NCBI GenBank assembly: GCA_041890495.1
Contig: CP169086.1
Location: forward strand, 5,022,001-5,086,000
Source: Escherichia boydii
GTDB lineage: Bacteria > Pseudomonadota > Gammaproteobacteria > Enterobacterales > Enterobacteriaceae
DNA: 64,000 nucleotides
Direction of reading: 5' to 3'
The position numbers and the translations under genes were made by a program. The notes under the pieces are model-generated. The model was given only the letters and a program-made list of their open reading frames with translations, ran no database searches and was not told where the DNA came from. This document shows, piece by piece, positions 37,282-45,994 of the stretch (position 1 is the stretch's first letter; the number at the start of each line of letters is the position of its first letter).

Positions 37282-38829
37282 ATGTCGCAACCCTTACTGA
37301 AAGTGACCGACCTGGCAAAAAGCTTTTCCGGCGTCTGGGCGTTAACCAGCGCTCAGCTTACCGTCGGCGCGGGCGAGATCCACGCTCTGCTGGGAGAAAA
37401 CGGGGCGGGTAAATCCACGCTGCTGAAGGCGCTAGCGGGGGCGCAGCCGCAAACCCGCGGGGATATCTGGTTCAGCGGCGAAACGCTGCCGGTGGACGAC
37501 TCTCCGGTGGAACGGCAGAACAAGGGCATTATCACCATCTATCAGGAATTCAACCTGCTGCCCAACATGACCGTCGCGGAAAACATGTTTCTCGGGCGCG
37601 AGCCGCGTAAACGTAACCTGATCGTCGACGAAAGGGCGGTTAACCAGGAGGCGCAGGTCATTCTTGATTACCTGCAGCTGAACGTTGCGCCGACCACGCC
37701 TGTCGCCCGTCTGAGCGTCGCCCAGCAGCAGATGGTGGAGATCGCCCGGGCGCTGACCCTCAACGCCAGATTAATCATTATGGACGAACCTTCCGCCGCG
37801 CTGAGCGACAGCGAGGTGGAAAGCCTGCACCGCGTGGTGCGCGAGCTTAAAAACCGTGGCGTGAGCATTATTTACGTCACCCACCGTCTGCACGAAGTTT
37901 TCCAGCTCTGCGATCGCTTCACCGTTTTCCAGGACGGCCGTTTCACCGGCACCGGCGCGGTGGCGGAGACCAACGTCGAACAGCTGATCCGCCTGATGGT
38001 CGGACGCGACGTGGCCTTTAACCGTCGCCCCGCCAGCGAAACGCATCATGAGGACAAACCCGTCCGCCTGGCGGTGAAGGGGCTGAGCCGCGAAAAGCCG
38101 CCGCTGGATCCGCACGGCATCGCCCTGCACGACATCAGCTTTCACGTCCACGCCGGGGAGGTCTTAGGCATTGCCGGACTGGTGGGCGCCGGGCGCACGG
38201 AAGTGGCCCGCTGCCTGTTTGGCGCAGATGCCTTTACCTCGGGCAGCTTTGAACTGGACGGCGTGCCTTACCAACCGCGCGACCCGCTTTATGCGCTCGA
38301 TCAGGGCGTGGCGCTGGTGCCGGAAGATCGCAAAAAAGAGGGGGCGGTGCTGGGGCTGTCGATTCGCGACAACCTGTCGCTCTCCTGCCTCTCTTCGCTG
38401 CTGCAGTGGCGCTGGTTCGTGAACACTCGCAAAGAGGATGATCTGATCGAGTCCTACCGCAAGGCGCTGCAGATCAAAATGGTCAACAGCGCGCAGGAGG
38501 TGCGCAAGCTCTCCGGCGGTAACCAGCAAAAGGTGATCCTCGCGCGCTGCATGGCGCTCAACCCGCGGGTGCTGATCGTCGATGAGCCGACGCGCGGCAT
38601 CGACGTGGGGACCAAATCGGAAGTGCACCAGGTGCTGTTTGACATGGCGAAAAAGGGCGTGGCGGTGATCGTGATCTCCTCCGATCTGCCTGAAGTGATG
38701 GCGGTGTCAGACCGGATCATCACCCTCAGCGAAGGCCGGGTGACCGGCGAGATCCACGGTGACGACGCTAACGAAGAACGGCTGATGACGATGATGGCCA
38801 TCAACCACAACGCCCTGAACGCGGCATAA
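37282..38829 (+). CDS. Sugar ABC transporter ATPase (two ABC domains)
   Basis: A 515-residue tandem ABC ATPase of the RbsA/XylG class. The first domain has Walker A GENGAGKSTLLK (near 38), signature LSVAQQQMVEIARAL and Walker B LIIMDEPSAAL. The second has a degenerate Walker A region GLVGAGRTEVARCLFG, signature LSGGNQQKVILARCM and Walker B VLIVDEPTRGIDVG. It powers uptake with the neighbouring binding protein and permease. Ribosome site AAAGGAGGAG precedes ATG 37282. The inositol substrate is inferred from the operon. Confidence 0.92.
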   Translation: MSQPLLKVTDLAKSFSGVWALTSAQLTVGAGEIHALLGENGAGKSTLLKALAGAQPQTRGDIWFSGETLPVDDSPVERQNKGIITIYQEFNLLPNMTVAENMFLGREPRKRNLIVDERAVNQEAQVILDYLQLNVAPTTPVARLSVAQQQMVEIARALTLNARLIIMDEPSAALSDSEVESLHRVVRELKNRGVSIIYVTHRLHEVFQLCDRFTVFQDGRFTGTGAVAETNVEQLIRLMVGRDVAFNRRPASETHHEDKPVRLAVKGLSREKPPLDPHGIALHDISFHVHAGEVLGIAGLVGAGRTEVARCLFGADAFTSGSFELDGVPYQPRDPLYALDQGVALVPEDRKKEGAVLGLSIRDNLSLSCLSSLLQWRWFVNTRKEDDLIESYRKALQIKMVNSAQEVRKLSGGNQQKVILARCMALNPRVLIVDEPTRGIDVGTKSEVHQVLFDMAKKGVAVIVISSDLPEVMAVSDRIITLSEGRVTGEIHGDDANEERLMTMMAINHNALNAA

Positions 38830-38840
38830 CGGAGTTTCTC

Positions 38841-39869
38841 ATGACGCAGATGATTTCTAAAACGCAGGCCCCGGTCAAACGCGCCGGACGCATCGATCCC
38901 ATCGCCTTCTTCGAGCGCTTCGGGGTCCTGATTTTCATGATCCTGCTGCTGATCTTCTTCCAGTCGCAGAACAGCAATTTTTTCTCTGAACGCAATATTT
39001 TCAACATCCTGACTGAAGTGTCCATCTACGGGATCATGGCCGTGGGGATGACCTTTGTCATCCTGACCGCCGGGATTGACCTCTCCGTGGGCTCCATTCT
39101 GGCGGTGTGCGCCATGACCGCGGCGTACGTGATCAAAGGCGACAACTTCACCACCGTCGACCCGAACGCCTGGGGCGGCATGAGCTGGCTGATTGGGTTG
39201 GGAATTTGTCTGGCGATGGGCACGGCGATTGGCTTTCTGCACGGTCTGGGCGTGACCCGCCTGCGCCTGCCGCCGTTCATCGTGACCCTCGGCGGGATGA
39301 CCATCTGGCGCGGCCTGACGCTGGTGATCAACGACGGCGCGCCGATTGCCGGTTTCGATCAGGGCTACCGCTGGTGGGGGCGCGGGGAGCTGCTCGGCAT
39401 CTCCATTCCGATCTGGATCTTCGCCATCGTCGCCCTCGGCGGCTATCTGGCGCTGCATAAAACCCGCTGGGGCCGCTTCGTCTACGCCATCGGCGGTAAC
39501 CCGGAGGCGGCGCGCCTGGCGGGGGTGAACGTCAAGCGCGTGCTGGTCAGCGTCTACGTGCTGATTGGCTGCCTGGCGGGGCTGGCGGGCTTCATTCTGA
39601 GCGCGCGTCTGGGGAGCGCCGAGGCGGTGGCCGGGATCTCCTTTGAGCTGCGCGTCATCGCTTCGGTGGTGATCGGCGGCACCTCGCTGATGGGCGGCTA
39701 CGGGCGCATCGGCGGCACCATTATCGGCTCCATCATCATGGGGATTCTGATTAACGGCCTGGTGCTGATGAACGTCTCGGCCTACTACCAGCAGATTATC
39801 ACCGGATTAATTATCGTTCTGGCGGTGGCGTTTGATACCTACGCCAAGAGCCGTCGCGGCGCACTGTGA
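38841..39869 (+). CDS. Sugar ABC transporter permease (RbsC class)
   Basis: A 342-residue inner-membrane permease with eight to ten hydrophobic helices. It has the RbsC-class motifs AVGMTFVILTAGIDLSVGS (near residue 70) and GGNPEAARLAGVNVKRV (near 220), the latter the cytoplasmic EAA-type contact with the ATPase, and ends in a helix followed by a basic tail. It begins 12 bases after the ATPase gene and is followed eight bases later by a second dehydrogenase gene. The inositol substrate is inferred. Confidence 0.92.
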   Translation: MTQMISKTQAPVKRAGRIDPIAFFERFGVLIFMILLLIFFQSQNSNFFSERNIFNILTEVSIYGIMAVGMTFVILTAGIDLSVGSILAVCAMTAAYVIKGDNFTTVDPNAWGGMSWLIGLGICLAMGTAIGFLHGLGVTRLRLPPFIVTLGGMTIWRGLTLVINDGAPIAGFDQGYRWWGRGELLGISIPIWIFAIVALGGYLALHKTRWGRFVYAIGGNPEAARLAGVNVKRVLVSVYVLIGCLAGLAGFILSARLGSAEAVAGISFELRVIASVVIGGTSLMGGYGRIGGTIIGSIIMGILINGLVLMNVSAYYQQIITGLIIVLAVAFDTYAKSRRGAL

Positions 39870-39877
39870 GGATCGCA

Positions 39878-41011
39878 ATGAAAGAGGTTCGTATTGGATT
39901 AATTGGCACCGGGTATATCGGCAAGGCGCACGCTATCGCCTATGCCCAGGCCCCGACGGTGTTCAACCTGCGCGGCAGGCTGGTGCGCGAGATGGTGGCG
40001 GAAGTCACGCCGGAGCTCGCGGCAGCGCGCGCGCAGGCGTTTGGCTTCAACCGCTCCACCGGCGACTGGCGGGCGCTGGTGGCCGACCCGGCTATTGACG
40101 TGGTGGATATTTGCTCACCCAACCATCTGCATAAAGAGATGGCGCTGGAGGCGATCCGCCACGGCAAGCACGTCTACTCGGAGAAGCCGCTGGCGCTGAA
40201 CGCCCACGACGCGCGCGAGATGGTCGACGCCGCGAAGCGGGCCGGGGTGAAAACGCTGGTGGGGTTCAACTATATGAAAAACCCGACGGCGCAGCTGGCG
40301 AAGGAGATTATCGCCCGCGGCGAGATTGGCGAGGTGATCCACTTCTACGGCACCCACAACGAAGACTATATGGCCGACCCGCTTTCTCCCATTCACTGGC
40401 ACTGCTTCAAAGAGACTGCCGGGCTTGGGGCGCTGGGCGACCTCGCGGCGCATATCGTCAACATGGCCCAGTACCTGGTCGGGGAGATTGAGCAGGTCTG
40501 CGGTGACCTGAAGATCGTGGTCCCGGAACGTCCGGTGAAGGCCGGCTCGTCTGACATGGTTGCCGTCGAAAACGAGGACCAGGCCCACGCGATGGTGCGC
40601 TTCGCGGGCGGGGCGCAGGGCGTGATTGAAACTTCCCGCGTCGCCTGCGGCCGCAAGATGGGGCTGTCGTACGTCATTACCGGCACGAAAGGCGCCATCA
40701 GCTTTACCCAGGAGCGCATGGCGGAGCTGAAGCTCTATCTGCATGACGATCCGGTGAACCGTCAGGGATTCCGCACCTTACTCGTCGGCCCTGCACACCC
40801 CGACTACGCCGCGTTCTGCATGGGCGCAGGCCACGGGATTGGCTTTAACGATCAAAAAACGGTGGAGGTGCGCGACCTGGTGGACGGGATTGCCGCCGAT
40901 GTGCCGATGTGGCCGGACTTCGAAGAGGGCTGGAAGGTGTCGCGCGTGCTGGACGCGATCGCGCTCTCGCACCGGGAAGGCCGCTGGCTGAACGTGAACG
41001 ACATTGTCTGA
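39878..41011 (+). CDS. Second Gfo/Idh/MocA inositol-dehydrogenase-like protein
   Basis: A 377-residue oxidoreductase. It has the Rossmann motif IGLIGTGYIGKAHAIAYAQ, the lysine in YSEKPLALN (near 100) and LGDLAAHIVNMAQYLVGEI (near 190) with the Asp-His pair. It is longer than IolG and more like scyllo-inositol or inosose-type dehydrogenases (IolW/IolX class) than the first enzyme. The location inside the iol operon suggests interconversion of inositol isomers. ATG 39878 follows GTGAGGA; a GTG at 39866 overlaps the permease stop and is less likely. Exact substrate unknown. Confidence 0.85.
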   Translation: MKEVRIGLIGTGYIGKAHAIAYAQAPTVFNLRGRLVREMVAEVTPELAAARAQAFGFNRSTGDWRALVADPAIDVVDICSPNHLHKEMALEAIRHGKHVYSEKPLALNAHDAREMVDAAKRAGVKTLVGFNYMKNPTAQLAKEIIARGEIGEVIHFYGTHNEDYMADPLSPIHWHCFKETAGLGALGDLAAHIVNMAQYLVGEIEQVCGDLKIVVPERPVKAGSSDMVAVENEDQAHAMVRFAGGAQGVIETSRVACGRKMGLSYVITGTKGAISFTQERMAELKLYLHDDPVNRQGFRTLLVGPAHPDYAAFCMGAGHGIGFNDQKTVEVRDLVDGIAADVPMWPDFEEGWKVSRVLDAIALSHREGRWLNVNDIV

Positions 41012-41023
41012 TGAGGTATCAAC

Positions 41024-42928
41024 GTGGAAAAGCAGTTTGATGTGATATGCATGGGCCGCGTGGCGGTAGACCTCTACAGTCAGCAGATTGGTGCCCGTCT
41101 GGAGGATGCGTCGAGCTTTGCCAAATACCTCGGCGGCTCGTCCGGCAACGTGGCGTACGGCACCGCGCGCCAGGGCCTGCGCTCGTCAATGCTGGCGCGC
41201 GTCGGCGATGAACATATGGGCCGCTTCCTGCGGGAAGAGCTTAACCAGGTGGGCTGCGATACCAGCCATCTGATCACCGATAAAGACCGCCTCACGGCGC
41301 TGGTGCTACTCGGCATTAAAGACCGGGACACCTTTCCCCTTATTTTTTATCGCGATAACTGCGCGGATATGGCGATTACCGCCAGCGATGTGGATGAAAG
41401 CTACATTGCCTCCGCACGTTGTCTTGCCATCACCGGGACTCACCTTTCTCATCCTCAGACCCGTGAGGCGGTGCTGACGGCGCTGGGCTATGCCCGCCGT
41501 CACGGCGTGCGCACGGTGCTCGACATCGATTACCGTCCGGTGCTGTGGGGGCTGACCTCCTTAGGCGACGGTGAAACGCGCTTTATCGCTGCCGATAAGG
41601 TCACCCGCGAGCTGCAGGAGGTGCTGCACCTCTTCGACGTCATTGTCGGCACCGAGGAGGAGTTTCACATTGCGGGCGGCAGCACGGAGACTCTGCAGGC
41701 GCTGGGGCAGGTGCGTGCCGTAAGCAAGGCTGCGCTGGTCTGCAAACGCGGCGCGCTCGGCTGCTCGGTCTATACCGACGCCATTCCGCCCCGGCTGGAC
41801 GACGGCCTGACGGTGACCGGCGTGCGCGTGGAGGTGCTGAACGTCCTCGGGGCGGGGGACGCGTTTATGTCCGGCCTGCTGCGCGGCTACCTGAACGACG
41901 AGGGCTGGGAGCAGGCGTGCCGCTACGCCAACGCCTGCGGCGCGCTGGTGGTCTCGCGCCACGGCTGCGCCCCGGCGATGCCGAGCAAAATCGAGCTGGA
42001 TGATTATCTTTCCCGCGCCGCGAATGTGCCGCGCCCGGACCTTGATCCGCGGCTTAACCACCTCCACCGGGTGACCACCCGTCGCCGCGAGTGGCCGGAG
42101 CTGTGCGTGATGGCCTTCGATCACCGCAGCCAGCTTGAGGATATGGCGATGCAGTGCGGCGCGTCGCTTAAGCGCATTCCGGCGCTGAAGCAGCTGATCC
42201 TGCAGGCCAGCCGCGAGGCGGCGAGCCGCGCCGGGCTGGAGGGCAAAGCGGGTCTGCTGTGCGACGGCACCTTTGGTCAGGACGCGCTGAACGCCATCAC
42301 CGGCGAGGGGTGGTGGATTGGCCGTCCCATCGAGCTGCCGGGCTCCCGGCCGCTGGAGATGGAGCACGGCAACATTGGCACCCAGCTTATCAGCTGGCCG
42401 CAGGAGCACGTGGTGAAGTGCCTGGTCTTCTTCCACCCGGAAGACGCTCACGGCCTGCGCCTGGAGCAGGAGCAAAAAATCGCCGAGGTGTACCACGCCT
42501 GCTGCCGGTCCGGGCACGAGCTGCTGCTGGAGGTGATCCTTCCCGCGACCATGCCGCGCAGCGACGAGCTCTACCTGCGCGCTATCTCCCGCTTCTACAA
42601 CCTCGGCATTTACCCGGACTGGTGGAAGCTGCCGCCGCTCTCCGCCGACGGCTGGACGGCGCTGAGCGAGATTATCGAACGCCGGGACCCGCACTGCCGC
42701 GGGGTGGTGATCCTCGGCCTGGACGCCCCGGCGGAACAGCTGCGCGCCGACTTTAAAGCCGCAGCGGGTCAGACGCTGGTGAAAGGCTTCGCCGTGGGGC
42801 GCACGCTGTTTGGCGATGCCTCACGCGCGTGGCTGAAACACGATATTGACGATGCGCAGCTGGTGGCGCGCATCCGGGACAACTACCTGCAGCTTATCGC
42901 CTGGTGGCGCGAGCGCGGACACGCATAA
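41024..42928 (+). CDS. iolC: 5-dehydro-2-deoxygluconokinase fused to a DUF2090 domain
   Basis: IolC phosphorylates 2-deoxy-5-keto-gluconate. The 634-residue protein has an N-terminal PfkB kinase domain (about 1-320) with YLGGSSGNVAYGTARQG and the ATP-site motif NVLGAGDAFMSGLLRGY. A C-terminal DUF2090 domain (about 340-634, PELCVMAFDHRSQLEDMA) has a TIM-barrel, aldolase-like look. The fused form is common in enterobacterial and other proteobacterial iol operons. No separate iolJ gene is seen here, so the C-terminal domain may supply the aldolase step; this is inference. Confidence 0.92.
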   Translation: MEKQFDVICMGRVAVDLYSQQIGARLEDASSFAKYLGGSSGNVAYGTARQGLRSSMLARVGDEHMGRFLREELNQVGCDTSHLITDKDRLTALVLLGIKDRDTFPLIFYRDNCADMAITASDVDESYIASARCLAITGTHLSHPQTREAVLTALGYARRHGVRTVLDIDYRPVLWGLTSLGDGETRFIAADKVTRELQEVLHLFDVIVGTEEEFHIAGGSTETLQALGQVRAVSKAALVCKRGALGCSVYTDAIPPRLDDGLTVTGVRVEVLNVLGAGDAFMSGLLRGYLNDEGWEQACRYANACGALVVSRHGCAPAMPSKIELDDYLSRAANVPRPDLDPRLNHLHRVTTRRREWPELCVMAFDHRSQLEDMAMQCGASLKRIPALKQLILQASREAASRAGLEGKAGLLCDGTFGQDALNAITGEGWWIGRPIELPGSRPLEMEHGNIGTQLISWPQEHVVKCLVFFHPEDAHGLRLEQEQKIAEVYHACCRSGHELLLEVILPATMPRSDELYLRAISRFYNLGIYPDWWKLPPLSADGWTALSEIIERRDPHCRGVVILGLDAPAEQLRADFKAAAGQTLVKGFAVGRTLFGDASRAWLKHDIDDAQLVARIRDNYLQLIAWWRERGHA

Positions 42929-42939
42929 TGGAGACGACA

Positions 42940-43830
42940 ATGAGTGTGCAATTAGGCATTAACCCGCTGACGTGGACGAACGACGATCTGCCTTCTCTCG
43001 GCGCGGAGACGTCGCTTGAGATCTGTCTGAGCGAAGGTAAAGAGGCCGGTTTCGCCGGCTTCGAACTGGGCAATAAGTTCCCGCGCGAAGCGCGGCTGCT
43101 CGGCCCCATCCTGCAGCGCCACGACCTGCAGCTGGTCTCCGGCTGGTACTCCGGCCGCCTGCTGGAGCGCAGCGTGGAGGAGGAGATCGCCGCCGTGCAG
43201 TCCCACCTGACGCTGCTGCGCGAGCTGGGGGCGAAGGTGCTGGTCTTTGCGGAAGTGAGCGGCTGCATTCACGGCGAGCAGCAGACCCCGGTGCACCTGC
43301 GCCCGCGCTTCCCGCAGGCGCGCTGGAAGGAGTACGGCGAGAAGCTCACCGAATTTGCCCGCTTTACGCAGCAGCAGGGGGTACAAATTGCCTACCATCA
43401 CCATATGGGCACGGTGATTGAGTCCGCCGACGATGTGGACAATCTGATGACCCACACCGGTGACGCGGTGGGGCTACTGCTCGATACCGGCCATTTGACC
43501 TTTGCCGGGGCCGATCCGCTGGCGGTGGCGCAGCGCTGGGCGTCGCGCATCAACCACGTTCACTGCAAAGACGTGCGTGCCGACGTGCTGGCGGACGTGA
43601 AAAACCGCAAAACCAGCTTCCTCGACGCGGTGCTGAGCGGCGTGTTTACCGTGCCGGGCGATGGCTGCGTCGATTACCCGCCGATTATGCGGTTGCTGAA
43701 GTCGCAGGATTATCACGGCTGGCTGGTGGTGGAGGCCGAGCAGGATCCGGCGATTGCCCATCCGCTGACCTACGCCCGTCTGGGGTATAACAATCTGAGC
43801 CGCCTGGCGCGCGACGCCGGACTGATTTGA
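42940..43830 (+). CDS. iolE: myo-inosose-2 dehydratase
   Basis: IolE dehydrates scyllo-inosose to the cyclic dione used by IolD. The 296-residue protein is a xylose-isomerase-like TIM barrel. It opens VQLGINPLTWTNDDLPSLG and has FELGNKFPRE near 45. Metal-ligand candidates are IAYHHHMGTVIES (near 150), LLLDTGHLTFAGADP (near 180), NHVHCKDVR and VVEAEQDPA. ATG 42940 follows GGAGACGAC; a GTG frame begins earlier inside iolC but is not needed. It is followed nine bases later by iolB. Confidence 0.93.
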   Translation: MSVQLGINPLTWTNDDLPSLGAETSLEICLSEGKEAGFAGFELGNKFPREARLLGPILQRHDLQLVSGWYSGRLLERSVEEEIAAVQSHLTLLRELGAKVLVFAEVSGCIHGEQQTPVHLRPRFPQARWKEYGEKLTEFARFTQQQGVQIAYHHHMGTVIESADDVDNLMTHTGDAVGLLLDTGHLTFAGADPLAVAQRWASRINHVHCKDVRADVLADVKNRKTSFLDAVLSGVFTVPGDGCVDYPPIMRLLKSQDYHGWLVVEAEQDPAIAHPLTYARLGYNNLSRLARDAGLI

Positions 43831-43839
43831 GGAGGTGAC

Positions 43840-44664
43840 ATGTCACGTCTGTTATCACGCTGGCAACAGCCGAACGCGGAGGGACGCACCCAGTCCGTCA
43901 CGCCGGAAAGCGCAGGGTGGGGGTACGTCGGCTTTGAGGCGTATGAGCTGCAGGAGGGGCAGACGCTGACGCTGCCCGCCGTCAGCGAAGAGCGCTGTCT
44001 GGTGCTGGTGGCCGGACGCGCCTCCATACGCACGCCCTCCGCGCAGTTTAACGATATTGGCGAGCGGATGAGCCCGTTCGAACGCATCAAGCCGTGGGCG
44101 GTGTACGTCACCCCGCAGGAGACGGTGCAGGTGAAGGCGCTGACGACGCTGGAGCTGGCGGTCTGCGCCGCGCCGGGCAAAGGCACGTATCCGACGCGGC
44201 TGATTGCGCCGCAGGATATCGACGGTGAAGCGCGCGGCAAGGGCCATAACCAGCGCTACGTGCACAACATTCTGCCGGAAGACAAGCCCGCCGACAGCCT
44301 GCTGGTGGTGGAGGTCTGGACCAACGAGGGCTGTACCAGCTCGTACCCGAGCCACAAGCACGACACGGATAACCCGCCGCAGGAGACGTATCTGGAGGAG
44401 AGCTACTACCATCGTCTCAATCCGGAGCAGGGGTTTTGCATGCAGCGGGTTTACACCGACGACAGAACGCTGGATGAGTGCATGGCGGTCTATAACCGTG
44501 ACGTGGTTATGGTGCCGAAGGGCTACCACCCGGTGGCAACGATGGCCGGGTATGACAGCTACTACCTCAACGTGATGGCCGGCCCGGTGCGCAAATGGAT
44601 GTTCACCTGGGAGGATGACCACGCGTGGATTAATCGGGATTATCCCGCTGTCGGCGAGGGCTGA
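43840..44664 (+). CDS. iolB: 5-deoxy-glucuronate isomerase
   Basis: IolB isomerises 5-deoxy-glucuronate to 2-deoxy-5-keto-gluconate, the substrate of IolC. The 274-residue protein is a double cupin. It shows the KGHNQRYVHNILPED segment, the metal-site region TSSYPSHKHDTDNPPQETYLEE (His-x-His and Glu, near 170) and VVMVPKGYHPVATMAGYDSYYLNVMAGP near 225. A GAGGAGGTG ribosome site precedes ATG 43840. It is the last gene of the iol operon and is followed by a REP-like hairpin. Confidence 0.93.
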   Translation: MSRLLSRWQQPNAEGRTQSVTPESAGWGYVGFEAYELQEGQTLTLPAVSEERCLVLVAGRASIRTPSAQFNDIGERMSPFERIKPWAVYVTPQETVQVKALTTLELAVCAAPGKGTYPTRLIAPQDIDGEARGKGHNQRYVHNILPEDKPADSLLVVEVWTNEGCTSSYPSHKHDTDNPPQETYLEESYYHRLNPEQGFCMQRVYTDDRTLDECMAVYNRDVVMVPKGYHPVATMAGYDSYYLNVMAGPVRKWMFTWEDDHAWINRDYPAVGEG

Positions 44665-44676
44665 AGCCGTTTTATT

Positions 44677-44704
44677 TGCCGGGTGGCGCTGCGCTTACCC
44701 GGCC
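44677..44704. repeat. REP-like palindrome after iolB
   Basis: TGCCGGGTGGCGCTGCGC followed by TTACCCGGCC forms a GC-rich stem typical of enterobacterial REP units. Related units occur at 58187-58254 and 61214-61243. Confidence 0.7.
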
Positions 44705-44720
44705 TGGAATTCGCAATAAA

Positions 44721-45464
44721 TTACTTTGCTTCAACCGCCTGCTCAATCGTCCGGGCGATAGCCTCCGGCTGGCTCACCATCGACACGTGGCTTGCCGCCA
44801 CCTCTGCGGATTTCGCATGGATAGTCTTTGCCATCGCACGCTCAAGATCGGGGTTGATCATTCGGTCATTCTTGCTGACCACAAACCAGCTCGGTTTGTC
44901 ATGCCACGCCGCGTGGGTGACCTTTTCGCTAAACGCCTCGGCGTTAATTGGCCCCTGCGTGGCTGCAATCGTATATTGAATGGCTGGCTTTACATCAGGC
45001 GCGAAGTTCTTCCTGACGGCTTCTGTCGGCAGGTATAAATAGCCGTCCGCCGTTTTGGCAATGTCAGAGCCGCCCGGCGGTGCAGGGTAGCTTCCTGCCA
45101 GATCCGCCGTCGACTGGCCGGAATCAGGCGCAAACGCTGCCACATACACCAGTGATTTTACCCTCGCATCGTTGCCCGCCTCGCTAATCACGGTGCCACC
45201 CCATGAGTGACCCACCAGTACGATATCTCCCTGGGCGCGCGCGATGGCTCGCCGCGTGGCGGCAACGTCATATTTTAGCGACGTGAGCGGCAGCTGGACG
45301 GCAATAACCTCTACGTGCTGTTTCTGCAGCAGGGTAATCACCTTATTCCAGCTGCTGCCGTCGGCAAACGCGCCGTGAACCAGCACGACGCTGGTTTTAC
45401 CCTGCGCAAAGGCGCTGGCGGAAAGCGCCAGCAGGCCTGCCGTTAGTACAGACAGTGCTTTCAT
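44721..45464 (-). CDS. Secreted alpha/beta hydrolase
   Basis: A 247-residue alpha/beta-hydrolase with a signal peptide (MKALSVLTAGLLALSASAFAQ). It shows VVLVHGAFADGSSWNKV (oxyanion region), the nucleophile elbow GHSWGG near residue 87 and a late histidine in AASHVSMVSQPEAI. The family resembles EstC-like or salicylate-esterase-like hydrolases; the substrate is not known. It lies 11 bases downstream of a small exported protein gene on the same strand, so both are probably periplasmic products of one transcript. Confidence 0.88.
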   Translation of the reverse strand: MKALSVLTAGLLALSASAFAQGKTSVVLVHGAFADGSSWNKVITLLQKQHVEVIAVQLPLTSLKYDVAATRRAIARAQGDIVLVGHSWGGTVISEAGNDARVKSLVYVAAFAPDSGQSTADLAGSYPAPPGGSDIAKTADGYLYLPTEAVRKNFAPDVKPAIQYTIAATQGPINAEAFSEKVTHAAWHDKPSWFVVSKNDRMINPDLERAMAKTIHAKSAEVAASHVSMVSQPEAIARTIEQAVEAK

Positions 45465-45475
45465 CTTCAGACTCC

Positions 45476-45943
45476 TTAAAAATGGTGGACCGCCGCGTGG
45501 GGCGGGACGGTGAATTCAACGGTTTTGTGATCGAGCGGCTTATGCGTCGGGTCGGCCAGAATTATCGTCACCTTGTGTTTACCGGCGGGCAGCCCTACCA
45601 GGATCACCGGCTCTCCGCTGGCGTCAGCCCAGTGCCACGGCGCATCGTCCACCACTACGTGAATGTGCCCGATGCGCGGGGTGACCTTGAGCGCGTCGGG
45701 GCCGAATACCGGCTCGATGCGCAGGTTTTCGGCCCGGTACTGGATAAACACCGCGCCTTTGCTCAGCGGCCCGGCAAGCGGCGGATCGACGATAAGCTTT
45801 GCGGGCGGCTGCGGCTGAGCCAGCGGGGCAACGGCGGCGGGGCCGTTAACGTCCGCAGCGCTCAGATTGTCCAGCGGTGTGGCCTGGGCACGCGCGACGG
45901 ATGCAAGGACAATCAGGGGGAAAAGTACATAGCGACGAATCAT
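45476..45943 (-). CDS. Small exported protein, possibly DUF6130
   Basis: A 155-residue protein with a signal peptide (MIRRYVLFPLIVLASVARAQA) and a Pro-rich linker. A compact C-terminal domain follows, with GHIHVVVDDAPWHWADASGEPVILVGLPAGKHKV and ending PPHAAVHHF. The histidines in GHIHV, PWHW and HHF could bind a metal. I associate this pattern with the DUF6130 family, but the assignment is uncertain and the function is not known. It precedes the secreted hydrolase on the same strand. Confidence 0.75.
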   Translation of the reverse strand: MIRRYVLFPLIVLASVARAQATPLDNLSAADVNGPAAVAPLAQPQPPAKLIVDPPLAGPLSKGAVFIQYRAENLRIEPVFGPDALKVTPRIGHIHVVVDDAPWHWADASGEPVILVGLPAGKHKVTIILADPTHKPLDHKTVEFTVPPHAAVHHF

Positions 45944-45994
45944 GGTTCTCTCTCCTCATCGGTTCTCAATGACGACAGGGAAAGAAAACCATTT

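Noticed and set aside
41561..42694. 377-codon open frame antisense to iolC
   Set aside because: Same GC-driven shadow effect; low complexity and no recognisable domain.
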